Shown here: piece by piece, positions 52,864-62,491 of the stretch
Layout of the letters: every line of letters begins with the position of its first letter
How positions within the stretch are numbered: the first letter of the stretch is position 1
The notes under the pieces: model-generated
What the model saw: only the letters and a program-made list of their open reading frames with translations
Databases searched by the model: none
Told to the model about the DNA's origin: nothing
From: a bacterium
GTDB lineage: Bacteria; Armatimonadota; Fimbriimonadia; Fimbriimonadales; Fimbriimonadaceae
NCBI GenBank assembly: GCA_013823945.1
Contig: PNMZ01000003.1
Span: 1-64,000 of the forward strand
Length of the DNA stretch: 64,000 bases
Direction: 5' to 3'
Translations under genes and position numbers: made by a program

Positions 52864-53574
52864 GTGGATGCAAACTTGAGCGTGGGCTTTATGGCTAGGC
52901 TTGCATCAGTGGGAATTGGCGAACGACTTGACTTGGTTCGGGCAGACTTTGCACGGGCAGAAGGGCGACAACCGGATGGGATCGTCCTGCTGGATCGTTC
53001 AGGTTTGATTGAACTGATGGATGCGGGTGCAACTCGGCTTCTGGATTTGGATCCCCGGCGGGAATTGGGGAATGCATGGGGAGAGCGCGAATTTGATGGC
53101 GTTCACCTTGTGATCGGGGAAGGAGCAATTGCCATTTATGAATTTGGCGTGATTTCTGTGGAGCCGTTGATTGAAAGGAGGCCATCGATGAATGTTTTGG
53201 AAGAGTTGCTCAGACTCGATTCTTTAGAAGATGTGATGACCTGGTTGGGTGATTACTTTGATGATCAGAGTGATGGATTCCGCGGCGCGATTGCCTTGCG
53301 GGATGAGGCATCGATGGTGTTATGGGCAGCTTGGCCCTTGGATCAGGGAATACTGATGCCGCTGCGATTTTCGGTAACGGAGTCACGAGCTTATCGGACA
53401 GGTCAGCGGAGCTACGGTCGCGAGTTTGAGCTTGTGAGTGGAGATGATGTGACGGTCGTTCCGGTGGTAGTTGACGGGTCAGTGATGGGTTTGGTGGCTT
53501 GGGAAGGTTCTCAGGGGGCGGTCGATGAGTTTCTGCCGCACTTTGGAATGGTTTTGGGCCGGTTTATGGAGTGA
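52864..53574 (+). CDS. Hypothetical cytoplasmic protein (PAS/GAF-like)
   Basis: 236 residues from a GTG start. GIVLLDRSGLIELMDAGATRLLDL resembles a PAS-like first strand and helix. The second half is beta-rich with FRGAIALRDEASMVLWAAWP and VVPVVVDGSVMGLVAWEG. The fold could be PAS plus GAF, which would make a ligand sensor without an output domain, but no conserved residue proves it. It follows the pstB gene and precedes a hairpin. Confidence 0.5.
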   Translation: MDANLSVGFMARLASVGIGERLDLVRADFARAEGRQPDGIVLLDRSGLIELMDAGATRLLDLDPRRELGNAWGEREFDGVHLVIGEGAIAIYEFGVISVEPLIERRPSMNVLEELLRLDSLEDVMTWLGDYFDDQSDGFRGAIALRDEASMVLWAAWPLDQGILMPLRFSVTESRAYRTGQRSYGREFELVSGDDVTVVPVVVDGSVMGLVAWEGSQGAVDEFLPHFGMVLGRFME

Positions 53575-53576
53575 TT

Positions 53577-53606
53577 GCCCGTCCGTGGGCTTCAGGCCGG
53601 ACGGGC
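53577..53606. terminator. Terminator-like hairpin
   Basis: 9-bp stem GCCCGTCCG (53577-53585) and CGGACGGGC (53598-53606) between convergent genes, with TACGTTGTTT following. Functions in either direction; the T run is weak. Confidence 0.7.
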
Positions 53607-53614
53607 TACGTTGT

Positions 53615-53929
53615 TTATTCGCCTTCAGGCATTTGATCAAGCGAACTTCCGGCCGACCCAGAGACTCTTTGTGCTTGCTCTTTTGCAGCTTGACCGACGC
53701 CTCCACCTCCACCGGACCCCTGAAGATTTTCGGTTCCCGTTACAGGAGCAATTCCGGATGCTCCGGCGGCACCGCCTTGAATTTGGATTCCACCGCCCGT
53801 GCCTTCGGTCGTAGCTGGCTGTTCGGTTGCCGCTGGTTCTTCTCCTTTGACGTAACCTTCTGGCTCAGCGGGTCCGCAAGCGGCGAGTGCGAGAGAAGCG
53901 AGGATGGCGAGGGCGAGGATTTTTCGCAT
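53615..53929 (-). CDS. Small Gly-rich lipoprotein
   Basis: 104 residues: signal MRKILALAILASLALAAC with lipobox LAAC, then Glu/Thr/Gly-rich low-complexity sequence (TEGTGGGIQIQGG, GSGGGGGVGQAAKEQAQ). No family is recognised. It probably sits in the envelope as a flexible anchor. Confidence 0.7.
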   Translation of the reverse strand: MRKILALAILASLALAACGPAEPEGYVKGEEPAATEQPATTEGTGGGIQIQGGAAGASGIAPVTGTENLQGSGGGGGVGQAAKEQAQRVSGSAGSSLDQMPEGE

Positions 53930-53965
53930 GGAAATAGTTTAGCGGTTCCTCAGGGGAATTTGCTG

Positions 53966-56344
53966 TTAATCATCATCGTCGCCAGGCTTTGGTGCTCCGA
54001 ATCTGCGAGTGATTCCTGGATAGGGGGTTGACTTGCCTTTGATCGCATGCCAGATATCTCGATTAAGGGCTTGTTCCTGCATGATGTCCAGTTGATCCGG
54101 TTCGCTAAAATCGATGGCATCAACGCTGGGATCGGTTGCACGGGGAGGGTTTATGGCAAGCAAATCTGTGTTCGGTGTGAGGGCCCGGTAAGGAGTGAGT
54201 ATTGGAGTGTTTCGGAACGCGTTGTATAGAGGCGTTGCGGCGGCATCATGTTGTGTAAGCGGCTGGGCTCCCATGATCAGGCCAATTGTGCGTACAAGTG
54301 ATGTCGTTGTGTAGTGCGTGGAATCAATCCCACTGTTGCGGGTGTACGGCGAGATAGCGAGGCAGATGGTTCGATGAGCATCGACATGATCTGGTCCGTT
54401 TTGCGCATCATCTTCGACAACGAAAATTGCGAACTTATCCCACAGTTTGCTGTTAGAAATGGTCTCTACAATTTTTCCAAGGCCGAGATCGTTTGAGGCG
54501 ACACATGCTTGAGGGGTAAACGCACCAGGGCGTGTTCCGGATGTATGATCTTCGCTGAGGGCAAGTACCATAAAGTTGGGCATTGTTCCTTTGGTCTCAA
54601 ATTCGCGAAACTCTTTGATGAATATGTCGACAGCGTTGTAGTCTCGCGCACGGTTTTTTCGCGCTTCGGCCCATGCTTCGGATTGCCGGTCTTGGGTGTG
54701 GTAGTAGTAGGTTCGATAGGTTTTGTTGGCACGGCGGATGGTATCCCAGATATAGCCATTGGGTGGCACGGACAGTTTTTCGGTTAATCTTGGGGCTCCT
54801 TTTCCGCTATATTGCTGCGGCCAAGTTCTTTGCATGAAATCAGGAACGTAGGCTCCCTTTGACCAGTGATGTCCGTCGACGGAAACCTCTCCACTGGCAT
54901 AAAAATTATCGAAGAGAACGTAGTCTTGGGCTAATTTCCGGTGGTTTGGCGCGACATCTTGACCGAACAGCGTTAGCTTGGGGTCGCCATTACCATATGG
55001 TTTTCCGTTGCGTTGGAGGTCGCCGAAGAGTTGATCATAAGTCCGGTTTTCCTTGATGATATAAAGAACATGCTTGATAGGAGACGGATCGCCCGTTTTT
55101 GAGGGTATTGGATTGGAGCCGGGCTTTGGAGCTGAATTGGGGCGGTTTATGTTCCCGGTCTTGTACGCCGAAAGCTCAAGCACAGAATTTGTTGCTGCCC
55201 GGAGTTGGGCATCGTTCTGAGGCGGTGTAGTTTGAAGAGTTCCGTTTAAAAGGGTGACAATGTAGGGATAGCCTTGGGGGGCGATAGGGTCAATCTTATC
55301 GGTGTTTCCGTTTGGACCAGTTCCGCGACCTTTGCCACAACCGGTGAGTAGGGTTCCATCTTTGAGACATGCGAGGGCAGAAGGATATAGCGCGGTGGGA
55401 ATGTAACCTTTAATATGAGATTGAGCCCGATTTTCTATATCGATCACTCCGACGCAGTTGTTATCGCTCAGCGCGACATAGAGTAGCTTTTGATTCTGGC
55501 TCACTGCAAGTGCGTGAGGTGTTGAACCTGCGGGCGCATCGGGCCACGGTCGGACATTGAGACGCTCTTCTCTGGCCCCAGTGTAAAGATCAAAGATTTC
55601 GACAGTATCTTCGTTGCCGCAACTTACAACCATACGATCATTCAGGAAAAGGATATCGTTCGGGTGGTCTCCAGTTGAGAAACTTCGGGTTTCGTTCAAT
55701 GTTTCGGTGTCCAGTTCGATTACTCGATCTGACCCTTGGAGGGAGGCATAAAGCTTCTGTTCGTGAATTCTTAATTGATAAGGACTTGCTGATAATTCAA
55801 GTTGAAGGATTTTTTCAATTTTTCCTGTTTCAATGTTTATCTTTAAAATTTGATCGCTAGCTGCAGAATTGATAAAATAGTGAGTAGTTGTTCGGGTTAG
55901 TCCGGAGAACCAACCAGTGCCTGGTTTGTAATCTGGGATTTGGATTGTTGTTGTTTTTGTTGCTTGACCCTGATCTGAAATATTGAATGTATTGATTGCA
56001 TGTTGGGTGCCGCCGGAGATGCTTAAGGATTTTGAGTCAGGGCTCCATGTTTGACCGATCCATCCGATGGGTAGAGACGTTTCCGATACGATCTTGCCAG
56101 AATCTGCGGAGACGATATACAGTTTATGGGTGCCTTGTCCTACCGCAAGAAAACTGATCCACTTGCCGTTTGGACTCTTTTCCCCACCGGCCAGGAGGTC
56201 TCCAGTAAGAACCGATTTTCCAAGGGGGTTAATTTTCCATCCACTTGGCAGTGAGACTTCAGATTTGGAGATGAGTGAGGATATTCCTGCCGCCGCCGCT
56301 GCGAAAGGAACGATGACGAGAAGGACTAAGAACGGATTTTTCAT
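53966..56344 (-). CDS. Beta-propeller / phosphoesterase fusion, exported
   Basis: 792 residues. A signal (FLVLLVIVPFAAAAAG) is followed by a YncE-like seven-bladed propeller (DQILKINIETGKIE, GSDRVIELDTETLNE, DNNCVGVIDIENRAQ) and a C-terminal alkaline-phosphatase-superfamily phosphoesterase (VLYIIKENRTYDQLFGDL, DGHHWSKGAYVPDF, VEDDAQNGPDHVDAHRT). The metal-binding Asp/His of that superfamily are visible. It may be a phosphatase or phospholipase whose propeller binds the substrate or a partner. It overlaps the lipoprotein gene by one base. Confidence 0.85.
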   Translation of the reverse strand: MKNPFLVLLVIVPFAAAAAGISSLISKSEVSLPSGWKINPLGKSVLTGDLLAGGEKSPNGKWISFLAVGQGTHKLYIVSADSGKIVSETSLPIGWIGQTWSPDSKSLSISGGTQHAINTFNISDQGQATKTTTIQIPDYKPGTGWFSGLTRTTTHYFINSAASDQILKINIETGKIEKILQLELSASPYQLRIHEQKLYASLQGSDRVIELDTETLNETRSFSTGDHPNDILFLNDRMVVSCGNEDTVEIFDLYTGAREERLNVRPWPDAPAGSTPHALAVSQNQKLLYVALSDNNCVGVIDIENRAQSHIKGYIPTALYPSALACLKDGTLLTGCGKGRGTGPNGNTDKIDPIAPQGYPYIVTLLNGTLQTTPPQNDAQLRAATNSVLELSAYKTGNINRPNSAPKPGSNPIPSKTGDPSPIKHVLYIIKENRTYDQLFGDLQRNGKPYGNGDPKLTLFGQDVAPNHRKLAQDYVLFDNFYASGEVSVDGHHWSKGAYVPDFMQRTWPQQYSGKGAPRLTEKLSVPPNGYIWDTIRRANKTYRTYYYHTQDRQSEAWAEARKNRARDYNAVDIFIKEFREFETKGTMPNFMVLALSEDHTSGTRPGAFTPQACVASNDLGLGKIVETISNSKLWDKFAIFVVEDDAQNGPDHVDAHRTICLAISPYTRNSGIDSTHYTTTSLVRTIGLIMGAQPLTQHDAAATPLYNAFRNTPILTPYRALTPNTDLLAINPPRATDPSVDAIDFSEPDQLDIMQEQALNRDIWHAIKGKSTPYPGITRRFGAPKPGDDDD

Positions 56345-56685
56345 TACATTTGAGTGAAAGTTTGGGGAGAAGGGTTACCGGGGAGCGTGATGGTGAGGTC
56401 AAGATCTTTGCGTTGGAAAGGACTGTCGATCGTTTCGCCATTGAGAGTAATGGTCAGGGTCGTGTCATCTTTCTTCTGCCAGGTGCCAAGAGTTTCTTGA
56501 GCGCCAGACGTGAGTTTGAGAGTGCCATCGTCTTGAATATCAAGCCCGAGGTCGGAGTTCGAAGTGCCGACCCAGAGACCTGTCGGCATTGATGTGATGT
56601 AGTCATCGGCCGGTGGGGTTTGGCTACACGCGACAAGGAGGATCGATGAAAAAAAGAGAGAGGTGAGAGCACGAGTCCGTGGCAT
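56344..56685 (-). CDS. Small lipoprotein, co-transcribed with the phosphoesterase
   Basis: 113 residues: signal with lipobox LLVAC, then a beta-rich domain (GLWVGTSNSDLGLDIQDDGTLKLTSGAQETLGTW, LTITLNGETIDS) similar to lipocalin-like small domains. The stop overlaps the phosphoesterase start by one base, so the pair is translationally coupled. The function is unknown. Confidence 0.72.
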   Translation of the reverse strand: MPRTRALTSLFFSSILLVACSQTPPADDYITSMPTGLWVGTSNSDLGLDIQDDGTLKLTSGAQETLGTWQKKDDTTLTITLNGETIDSPFQRKDLDLTITLPGNPSPQTFTQM

Positions 56686-56817
56686 ATTGTTAAGAATTCC
56701 ATGGGTTGATTAAGCTTTAGTTATGTTGAGAGCTTGCTTAATCCAACCCTAATGTTTGGGAAGTTTAGTGGGATCACCCAGAGCTCTTATGGGGCTGTTT
56801 GGGAGGCACTACAACTC

Positions 56818-57759
56818 ATGAAAACCCGCACTTCTCCTTTCGCCCAACGTGGATTCACGTTGATCGAACTCTTGGTCGTGATTGCAATTATTGCGATCTT
56901 GGCAGCAATTTTGTTCCCGGTTTTTGCTCAAGCAAAGTCGGCGGCAAAGAAGGCAAATTCCCTTTCCAACCAAAAGCAAATGGCTCTCGCTACCCAGATG
57001 TATGCGGGTGACTACGACGACACTTTGCCCGAAACAGGTTGGGATGGACCTTGCCAGCAACCGGAACAAAACCATGGCGGAACTTCGGCGAGCGTTGGCG
57101 ATGCTTTCTGGAGCGGCGTCTATGCATTCCCCTTGGCTAACCAGCCCTATATGAAGAATCTTCAGCTTTTAGCCGACCCGACCGACCCAGACAAGGGTGT
57201 TTGGGGCAAGGAAGGCTCGGTCTGCTTTGAGCGACAGTTGCTCGCTTTTGGAATCCAAGGTGCTTACGACGGAATCCGATCGGTTCCGGGCGGAATGGCT
57301 CGAGTATTCCCAGTTTCTTATGCCGGAAACTACTTCTTGGCCCGAGCATATGACGCGCCCCGAGGTTCAACCACGGCAAAGGGTCGAGTTTTGACTCAGA
57401 TCGAGAATCCGGCAAACGTCGTCTTCACGGCTGAAGTTGGATCAGCACGACTAGCAAGCGGCGGTGTATTTGCGGGTTGGTATGTTGCCCCGGGCTACGG
57501 TAACAACGGTAACGGAACGGGTCGCTGGGAGCGCGGTGGTCGCCATGGTGGCGGTCGCAACTGGACGTTTACGGACGGCCATGCAAAGTTCGTGAAAGAT
57601 ACTTCGTACACCCGAGCAAATGGTACGACGAAGCCCCAACGAGAAATCATGTGGGAGTATCAACAACGCGGACTTTATACGTTCCCCGAAACTCCTGATA
57701 ACAACTACTGCCCGCAAGGCGCGGCAACTTGTTCGACTCTGACCGGTAGAGCTTGGTAA
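56818..57759 (+). CDS. Type II/IV pseudopilin-like protein (DUF1559-related)
   Basis: 313 residues from ATG 56818 (the frame opens at 56734). A class III signal with [29 protein letters not shown] is the prepilin cleavage and assembly helix; the LFPVFAQAK ending is characteristic of Armatimonadota. The mature domain is beta-rich with [14 protein letters not shown], a motif found at the C-terminal of DUF1559-type pseudopilins. It is probably cleaved and methylated by a prepilin peptidase not in this window. Confidence 0.9.
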   Translation: MKTRTSPFAQRGFTLIELLVVIAIIAILAAILFPVFAQAKSAAKKANSLSNQKQMALATQMYAGDYDDTLPETGWDGPCQQPEQNHGGTSASVGDAFWSGVYAFPLANQPYMKNLQLLADPTDPDKGVWGKEGSVCFERQLLAFGIQGAYDGIRSVPGGMARVFPVSYAGNYFLARAYDAPRGSTTAKGRVLTQIENPANVVFTAEVGSARLASGGVFAGWYVAPGYGNNGNGTGRWERGGRHGGGRNWTFTDGHAKFVKDTSYTRANGTTKPQREIMWEYQQRGLYTFPETPDNNYCPQGAATCSTLTGRAW

Positions 57760-57783
57760 TCGCTCTTCGTCGAGCCGAGACCT

Positions 57784-57811
57784 GCGAGGGAGCGAAAGCT
57801 CCCTCGCTTTT
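57784..57811 (+). terminator. Intrinsic terminator after the pseudopilin gene
   Basis: 10-bp stem GCGAGGGAGC (57784-57793) and GCTCCCTCGC (57798-57807) with GAAA tetraloop and TTTT. Confidence 0.93.
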
Positions 57812-57823
57812 GGAGTTTATGAG

Positions 57824-58636
57824 ATGAAAAATTCAAGTTGGTTGGTGATTGGTTTGGGGCTGATTTTGGTTGGGTGCGGGCCCAAACCTCCGGTAGAGGT
57901 TCGACCGGACATCGCGGCGGCGTACGACGAGTTTTACGATGTGGGTGGAGGGGACACAGGGGCGGCGAAGATAGCTCTGGCAAAAGCTCGGAAAGCGGAT
58001 GCGGAGAATGCTTATACAGATTATCTGGAAAGTTGGATCGCATTTCGGACAAAGGATTATGCGGGTGGACTGGAACTATTGCGCTCTGGAAATAAGCGGG
58101 AAAAGTGTTTGATTTATGTGACCGAGCCGCCACCAGCGGACAACATTAAGAGTTTGGGGCGGATCCGGCAAGTGGGGTTTGAGACGGACAATTTCAAGGA
58201 CTTTTTGGAGATTGCGGAAGACGTTTTTGTTGAAGTTCGTCATATGGGAAAAAGAGTTGCGAATGCTGAACCAGTGAATAGTTTGTCGGTTTTGAACGGG
58301 ACAGGGGTGATTCGCAAGAGTTACCAGAGCGAGATTGCGTATTGGACTGAAAAGAAGTCCGAGAAGGATGTTCAGCGGGTTCAGACAAAACTGGATGAGT
58401 TTACGAAGTGGTACGACAAGTTCCAGAAGGATTTGGCGGAACACGTGGGTGACTTGATGCGAGAAGCTGGAGAGGCGGCAGGTATGACAGACGAGGAACT
58501 TGCAGACTATGCACAGGGGAAGCCGATCCAGGATCAAGGGAAGATTGCAAAAGCGGATGCGAAACGGATTGAGCTTTATGAGGCTGAGGTTCGCGCGTTG
58601 CGTGAGTCTTTGAAAGGGATGCCAAAACTCGATTGA
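57824..58636 (+). CDS. Lipoprotein of unknown function
   Basis: 270 residues. Signal [18 protein letters not shown] with lipobox LVGC. The remainder is helical and charged, with repeated short segments similar to TPR-like helices ([28 protein letters not shown]). The C-terminal third is rich in Glu and Lys. No family is recognised. Confidence 0.68.
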   Translation: MKNSSWLVIGLGLILVGCGPKPPVEVRPDIAAAYDEFYDVGGGDTGAAKIALAKARKADAENAYTDYLESWIAFRTKDYAGGLELLRSGNKREKCLIYVTEPPPADNIKSLGRIRQVGFETDNFKDFLEIAEDVFVEVRHMGKRVANAEPVNSLSVLNGTGVIRKSYQSEIAYWTEKKSEKDVQRVQTKLDEFTKWYDKFQKDLAEHVGDLMREAGEAAGMTDEELADYAQGKPIQDQGKIAKADAKRIELYEAEVRALRESLKGMPKLD

Positions 58637-58696
58637 TCAGAAGGCTTAGTCTGTAGAATTCTGTCTAGGTTGTTCGTGTAGAATGGTGGGGTTGGC

Positions 58697-60667
58697 ATGA
58701 GCAACGAGAAGATCATTGTGCGCGGGGCACGCGAGAATAACCTGAAGAATGTCACCATTGAGATTCCGAGGGATAAGCTCGTTGTCATTACCGGCCTGAG
58801 TGGGAGTGGGAAGAGTTCGCTGGCGTTTGATACGATTTACGCGGAGGGGCAGCGGCGGTATGTGGAGAGTTTGAGTGCTTATGCGCGGCAGTTTTTGGGG
58901 CAGATGGATAAGCCGGATGTGGATTCGGTAGAAGGGTTAAGCCCGGCGATTTCCATTGACCAAAAGAGCACGAGTCGGAACCCGCGCTCGACAGTCGGGA
59001 CGGTTACAGAAATTTATGACTATTTGCGGATTCTTTTTGCCCGGATCGGGGTGCCTTATTCTCCGGCGACAGGGAAGCCAATCGAGCGGAGTAGCCCGGA
59101 GATGGTGGTGGACGCCACGATGGGATTGGCGGAAGGAACCAAGGTTCAGGTTCTTTCGCCGATTGTGAGGGGGAGAAAAGGGGTCTACCAAAAGGAGTTG
59201 GAAGACGTGGGGAAAGCGGGGTTTGTGCGAGTGCGAGTGGATGGGGAGATGTATGAGGTCACGGATGATATTCCGATGGATCGGTACAAGCAGCATACGA
59301 TTGAGGTCGTGATTGACCGCTTGGTCGTGAAAGAGGGAATTGAACGGCGGCTGGCGGATTCGGTTGAGACGGCCCTAAAAATGGGGAAAGGGCTGGTGAC
59401 GGTGAGTCACGAAGTAGATGGCGAGTGGGTGGACGTGCTTTTTAGTGAGTTTTATTCTTGCCCGGAGAGTGGCTTCACCATGCCGGAGTTGGAGCCGAGG
59501 ATGTTCTCGTTCAACTCGCCCTTTGGGGCTTGCCCAGAATGTACGGGTCTTGGGACGAAAACAGAATTTGATGCCGATTTGTGTATTCCGGACAAGAGTA
59601 AGCCGGTGCGCGATGGAGCGATTGTTCCGTTTGTTTATAAGTCGGGTGAAGTGAAGGAGTGGTGGCCGCAGGTTTTGGACGGGGTTGGTCGGGCCATGGG
59701 GTTTGATGCGCACAAACCGGTGAGCGAATTGACGGAAGAGCAATATCATGCGGTTTTGCATGGCCTGAAAGAGCCAGTGAATGTGCGGATGCAATACGCG
59801 CGGTCGGAGCGTGAGTTTTCGAGCAAGTGGGATGGGGTTTTGAATGTTCTGCGGAAGAAATATGAGCAGACGGAGAGCGAATGGGTCAAGCAGGATTTGG
59901 CGCAGTACATGAGGACGAATCCCTGCCCAAGTTGCCATGGAAAGCGGCTGAAGCCGGAAAGCCTCTGTGTGAAATTGGCCGGAGTGGATATCAGTACGGT
60001 GACGGAAATGAGTGTGGGGGATGCGTTTGCGTTTTTTGAGGGGCTTTGGGGGCATTTGAACGATCGCCAGAAGGCGATTGGGGAGCGGGCGGTCAAGGAG
60101 ATTCGGGAGCGGCTCGGATTTTTGAACGATGTTGGGTTGTCTTATTTGAATTTGAGTCGGTCGGCGAATACCTTGGCGGGTGGGGAGGCCCAGCGGATTC
60201 GGTTAGCGACACAGATTGGGAGTGGTTTGATGGGGTGCCTTTATGTTTTGGACGAGCCTTCGATTGGGCTCCACCAGCGGGATAACAATAAGCTGATCGA
60301 GACGCTGATTCGACTCCGGGATTTGGGGAATACGGTGATCGTAGTGGAGCACGATGAGGACACGATGAAGGCGGCGGATTGGTTGATTGACATTGGTCCG
60401 GCGGCGGGCGAGCATGGTGGGCGAATTGTGAACGAGGGGCCTTACGAAGAGTTCATCAAGCGGGATTCGCCAACGGCGCGGTATTTGAACGGATTGGAGA
60501 AGATTGAGGTGCCGAAGGTTCGGCGGGAGCCGAGGTCGCGGTGTCCGCTCTTTGGGCCGGAGTCGGGGAATGGCGTGGTCAAGAAATCTCCAGCAAAGCG
60601 GCCGGCGGTTGCGAAAGCTGGGGCAAAGAAGGCTTCGGTGAAGAAGGTGAGGAAGGTGAAGAAGTGA
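58697..60667 (+). CDS. uvrA: UvrA, N-terminal half (ABC module I) of a split gene
   Basis: 656 residues. Walker [10 protein letters not shown] at 33-41, [41 protein letters not shown] zinc region, and the module I ABC signature [12 protein letters not shown] with [15 protein letters not shown]. The first zinc knuckle is degraded: one CxxC has become CPES. It ends after SPTARYLNG and a Lys/Ala-rich tail ([19 protein letters not shown]), exactly where the second ABC module begins in normal UvrA. It recognises DNA damage in nucleotide excision repair. The stop overlaps the next gene's GTG start. Confidence 0.95.
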   Translation: MSNEKIIVRGARENNLKNVTIEIPRDKLVVITGLSGSGKSSLAFDTIYAEGQRRYVESLSAYARQFLGQMDKPDVDSVEGLSPAISIDQKSTSRNPRSTVGTVTEIYDYLRILFARIGVPYSPATGKPIERSSPEMVVDATMGLAEGTKVQVLSPIVRGRKGVYQKELEDVGKAGFVRVRVDGEMYEVTDDIPMDRYKQHTIEVVIDRLVVKEGIERRLADSVETALKMGKGLVTVSHEVDGEWVDVLFSEFYSCPESGFTMPELEPRMFSFNSPFGACPECTGLGTKTEFDADLCIPDKSKPVRDGAIVPFVYKSGEVKEWWPQVLDGVGRAMGFDAHKPVSELTEEQYHAVLHGLKEPVNVRMQYARSEREFSSKWDGVLNVLRKKYEQTESEWVKQDLAQYMRTNPCPSCHGKRLKPESLCVKLAGVDISTVTEMSVGDAFAFFEGLWGHLNDRQKAIGERAVKEIRERLGFLNDVGLSYLNLSRSANTLAGGEAQRIRLATQIGSGLMGCLYVLDEPSIGLHQRDNNKLIETLIRLRDLGNTVIVVEHDEDTMKAADWLIDIGPAAGEHGGRIVNEGPYEEFIKRDSPTARYLNGLEKIEVPKVRREPRSRCPLFGPESGNGVVKKSPAKRPAVAKAGAKKASVKKVRKVKK

Positions 60668-61083
60668 GTGAATTGAATTCGGAATTGGTAAAAGTCGCGC
60701 GGGGGCTCGGGGTAGCGATGCCGGATCAGGAGTTGATCGATGAGGGGATGGGGGATGAGGTTTTGCACGCAGGGATTCGGATTGAATTAGAAGATCGGTT
60801 TTTGGCGACGGGGGCGAATTTGGAGGAGGGAGATGGGGAGCGGTTGGCGATTTTCTATTCGGGTCAGCCGGCGGAGTATGTAGTGGATGAGGTCGCAGTG
60901 ACGGCGGATTGGGAAGGGGACATGGATGGCTTGGTGGCGCGGTTCGAGGGGTTTCGGGGGACGGCCCTTGGGTTAGTGCCGGAGGTTTTGGCGGCGATGG
61001 GCTTGGCGAAGAAGTTTGCAATGATTGGTGAGTTTGATCGTCCGGTGCATTATCAGGTTTGGCTGGGGCCGGAGGCGGAGTAG
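60664..61083 (+). CDS. Unknown protein nested between the uvrA halves
   Basis: 139 residues from GTG 60664, which overlaps the uvrA N-half stop, and three bases before the next gene. Acidic and probably alpha/beta (ELIDEGMGDEVLHAGIRIELEDRF, LVPEVLAAMGLAKKFAMIGEFDRPVHYQVWLG). No family is recognised and no membrane or signal segment is seen. Conservation of its position between uvrA halves in related genomes would indicate a repair role. Confidence 0.72.
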   Translation: MSELNSELVKVARGLGVAMPDQELIDEGMGDEVLHAGIRIELEDRFLATGANLEEGDGERLAIFYSGQPAEYVVDEVAVTADWEGDMDGLVARFEGFRGTALGLVPEVLAAMGLAKKFAMIGEFDRPVHYQVWLGPEAE

Positions 61084-61086
61084 GCG

Positions 61087-61503
61087 ATGGCGAAGAAGAG
61101 TTGGGCGGAGAAGATGCTGAAACCGGCGGAGGTTGAGGTGAAGGTAATGGAGAAAGATATGGGGAGTTGGGGGAAGGCGGGGGATCGGCTTTTGATCCCA
61201 ACGCCGGAGGTGATTCGGGATTACGTTCGGGGGATTCCGGCCGGGGAGGGGCGGTCGGTGGTGGCGATGCGGGCGGATTTGGCGCAGGAGTTTGGGGCGG
61301 AAATGACTTGTCCATTGACGACGGGGATTTTTTTGCGCGTGGTGAGTGAGGCGGCGTTTGAGGAGGTTTCGGCGGGGGCGGGTTTGAGGGATGTGGCTCC
61401 GTTTTGGCGGGTGGTGGAGCCGGGTTCGGCTTTGGGAAAGAAGTTAGCGTGTGGCGGGGATTGGATTCGGGATGTTCGGGTGGGGGAGGGGATTGATGGC
61501 TGA
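61087..61503 (+). CDS. Alkyltransferase-like (ATL / MGMT DNA-binding) protein
   Basis: 138 residues, with the MGMT-type winged helix [53 protein letters not shown]. The acceptor motif PCHRVVxxxGxLG is replaced by [13 protein letters not shown], so the alkyl-accepting Cys is Phe and the His is Trp. This is the pattern of alkyltransferase-like proteins, which bind O6-alkylguanine without repairing it and pass it to excision repair. It lies between the uvrA halves and overlaps the C-half start by 8 bases. Confidence 0.85.
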   Translation: MAKKSWAEKMLKPAEVEVKVMEKDMGSWGKAGDRLLIPTPEVIRDYVRGIPAGEGRSVVAMRADLAQEFGAEMTCPLTTGIFLRVVSEAAFEEVSAGAGLRDVAPFWRVVEPGSALGKKLACGGDWIRDVRVGEGIDG

Positions 61504-62491
61504 TTGGTTGGTGATCAAGAATGCACGGGGGCATAATTTGCAGGGGGTGGATGTGGCGATTCCGCTCGGCTGCTTCACATGCGTGACAGGGGTGAGCGGG
61601 AGTGGGAAGTCCACGTTGATCCAGGACACGATGTTCCCCCGGATGATGTATGAATTGCACGGGACGCGGGGGGTGTGGGAGCCGCACGACGAGCTGACGG
61701 GGCACGATGAGATTGACAAGGTCATTGACATTGACCAGGGGCCGATTGGGCGGACGCCGAGAAGCAATCCGGCGACCTACACGGGCACGTTTGACATGAT
61801 CCGTGATCTTTTCAGCAAGACGCAGGATGCGAAGATGCGAGGCTATAAGCAAGGGCGGTTTAGTTTTAATGTGAAAGGGGGGCGGTGCGAGACGTGCCGG
61901 GGGGATGGGATTATTAAGATTGAGATGCACTTTTTGCCGGATGTTTATGTGCCGTGTGAAGTGTGCAAGGGGCGGCGGTACAACCGCGAGACTTTGGAAG
62001 TGAAGTACAAGGGTAAGTCCATTGCGGACGTTTTGGAGATGACGATTGAGGAGGCGTGCGAGTTTTTTAAGCCGATTCCGAAGATTTTCCGGAAGCTTGA
62101 GACGTTGCTGCAGGTGGGTCTTGGCTATATTCGGATGGGGCAGGCGGCGACGACGCTTTCGGGAGGGGAAGCTCAGCGGGTGAAGTTGGCGACCGAGCTT
62201 TCGAAGCGGTCAACGGGGAGGACGCTTTACATATTGGATGAGCCGACGACGGGGTTGCATTTTGAGGATGTCCGGCGACTCCTTGCGGTGTTGCATCAAT
62301 TGGTCGATGCGGGGAACACGGTTTTGGTGATTGAGCACAATTTGGATGTGATCAAGACAGCGGATTGGTTGATTGATATGGGTCCGGAAGGGGGCACGGG
62401 TGGGGGGACGGTTGTCGGGATGGGAACGCCGGAGGAGATTGCGAAGATTCCTTCGAGCTATACAGGGCAGTATTTGGCGAAGTTGTTGTAG
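61496..62491 (+). CDS. uvrA: UvrA, C-terminal half (ABC module II) of a split gene
   Basis: 331 residues from ATG 61496, chosen because it overlaps the ATL gene stop and starts at the family's ABC II boundary ([22 protein letters not shown]). Walker [30 protein letters not shown], the intact zinc finger CETC...[24 protein letters not shown], signature [12 protein letters not shown] and Walker [11 protein letters not shown]. All normal ABC II residues are present, so it should assemble with the N-half. Confidence 0.95.
   Translation: MADWLVIKNARGHNLQGVDVAIPLGCFTCVTGVSGSGKSTLIQDTMFPRMMYELHGTRGVWEPHDELTGHDEIDKVIDIDQGPIGRTPRSNPATYTGTFDMIRDLFSKTQDAKMRGYKQGRFSFNVKGGRCETCRGDGIIKIEMHFLPDVYVPCEVCKGRRYNRETLEVKYKGKSIADVLEMTIEEACEFFKPIPKIFRKLETLLQVGLGYIRMGQAATTLSGGEAQRVKLATELSKRSTGRTLYILDEPTTGLHFEDVRRLLAVLHQLVDAGNTVLVIEHNLDVIKTADWLIDMGPEGGTGGGTVVGMGTPEEIAKIPSSYTGQYLAKLL

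Noticed and set aside
60203-61930. 575-codon open frame on the minus strand across the split uvrA region
   Set aside because: It is an antisense shadow of the G-rich plus-strand genes: its translation is extremely Pro/Ser/Arg-rich with no domain, while all plus-strand frames there encode recognisable motifs.
58697-62491. Split uvrA as a simple sequencing frameshift
   Set aside because: The halves are separated by about 830 bases holding two complete, coupled genes, and each half has its own start and stop at a domain boundary.
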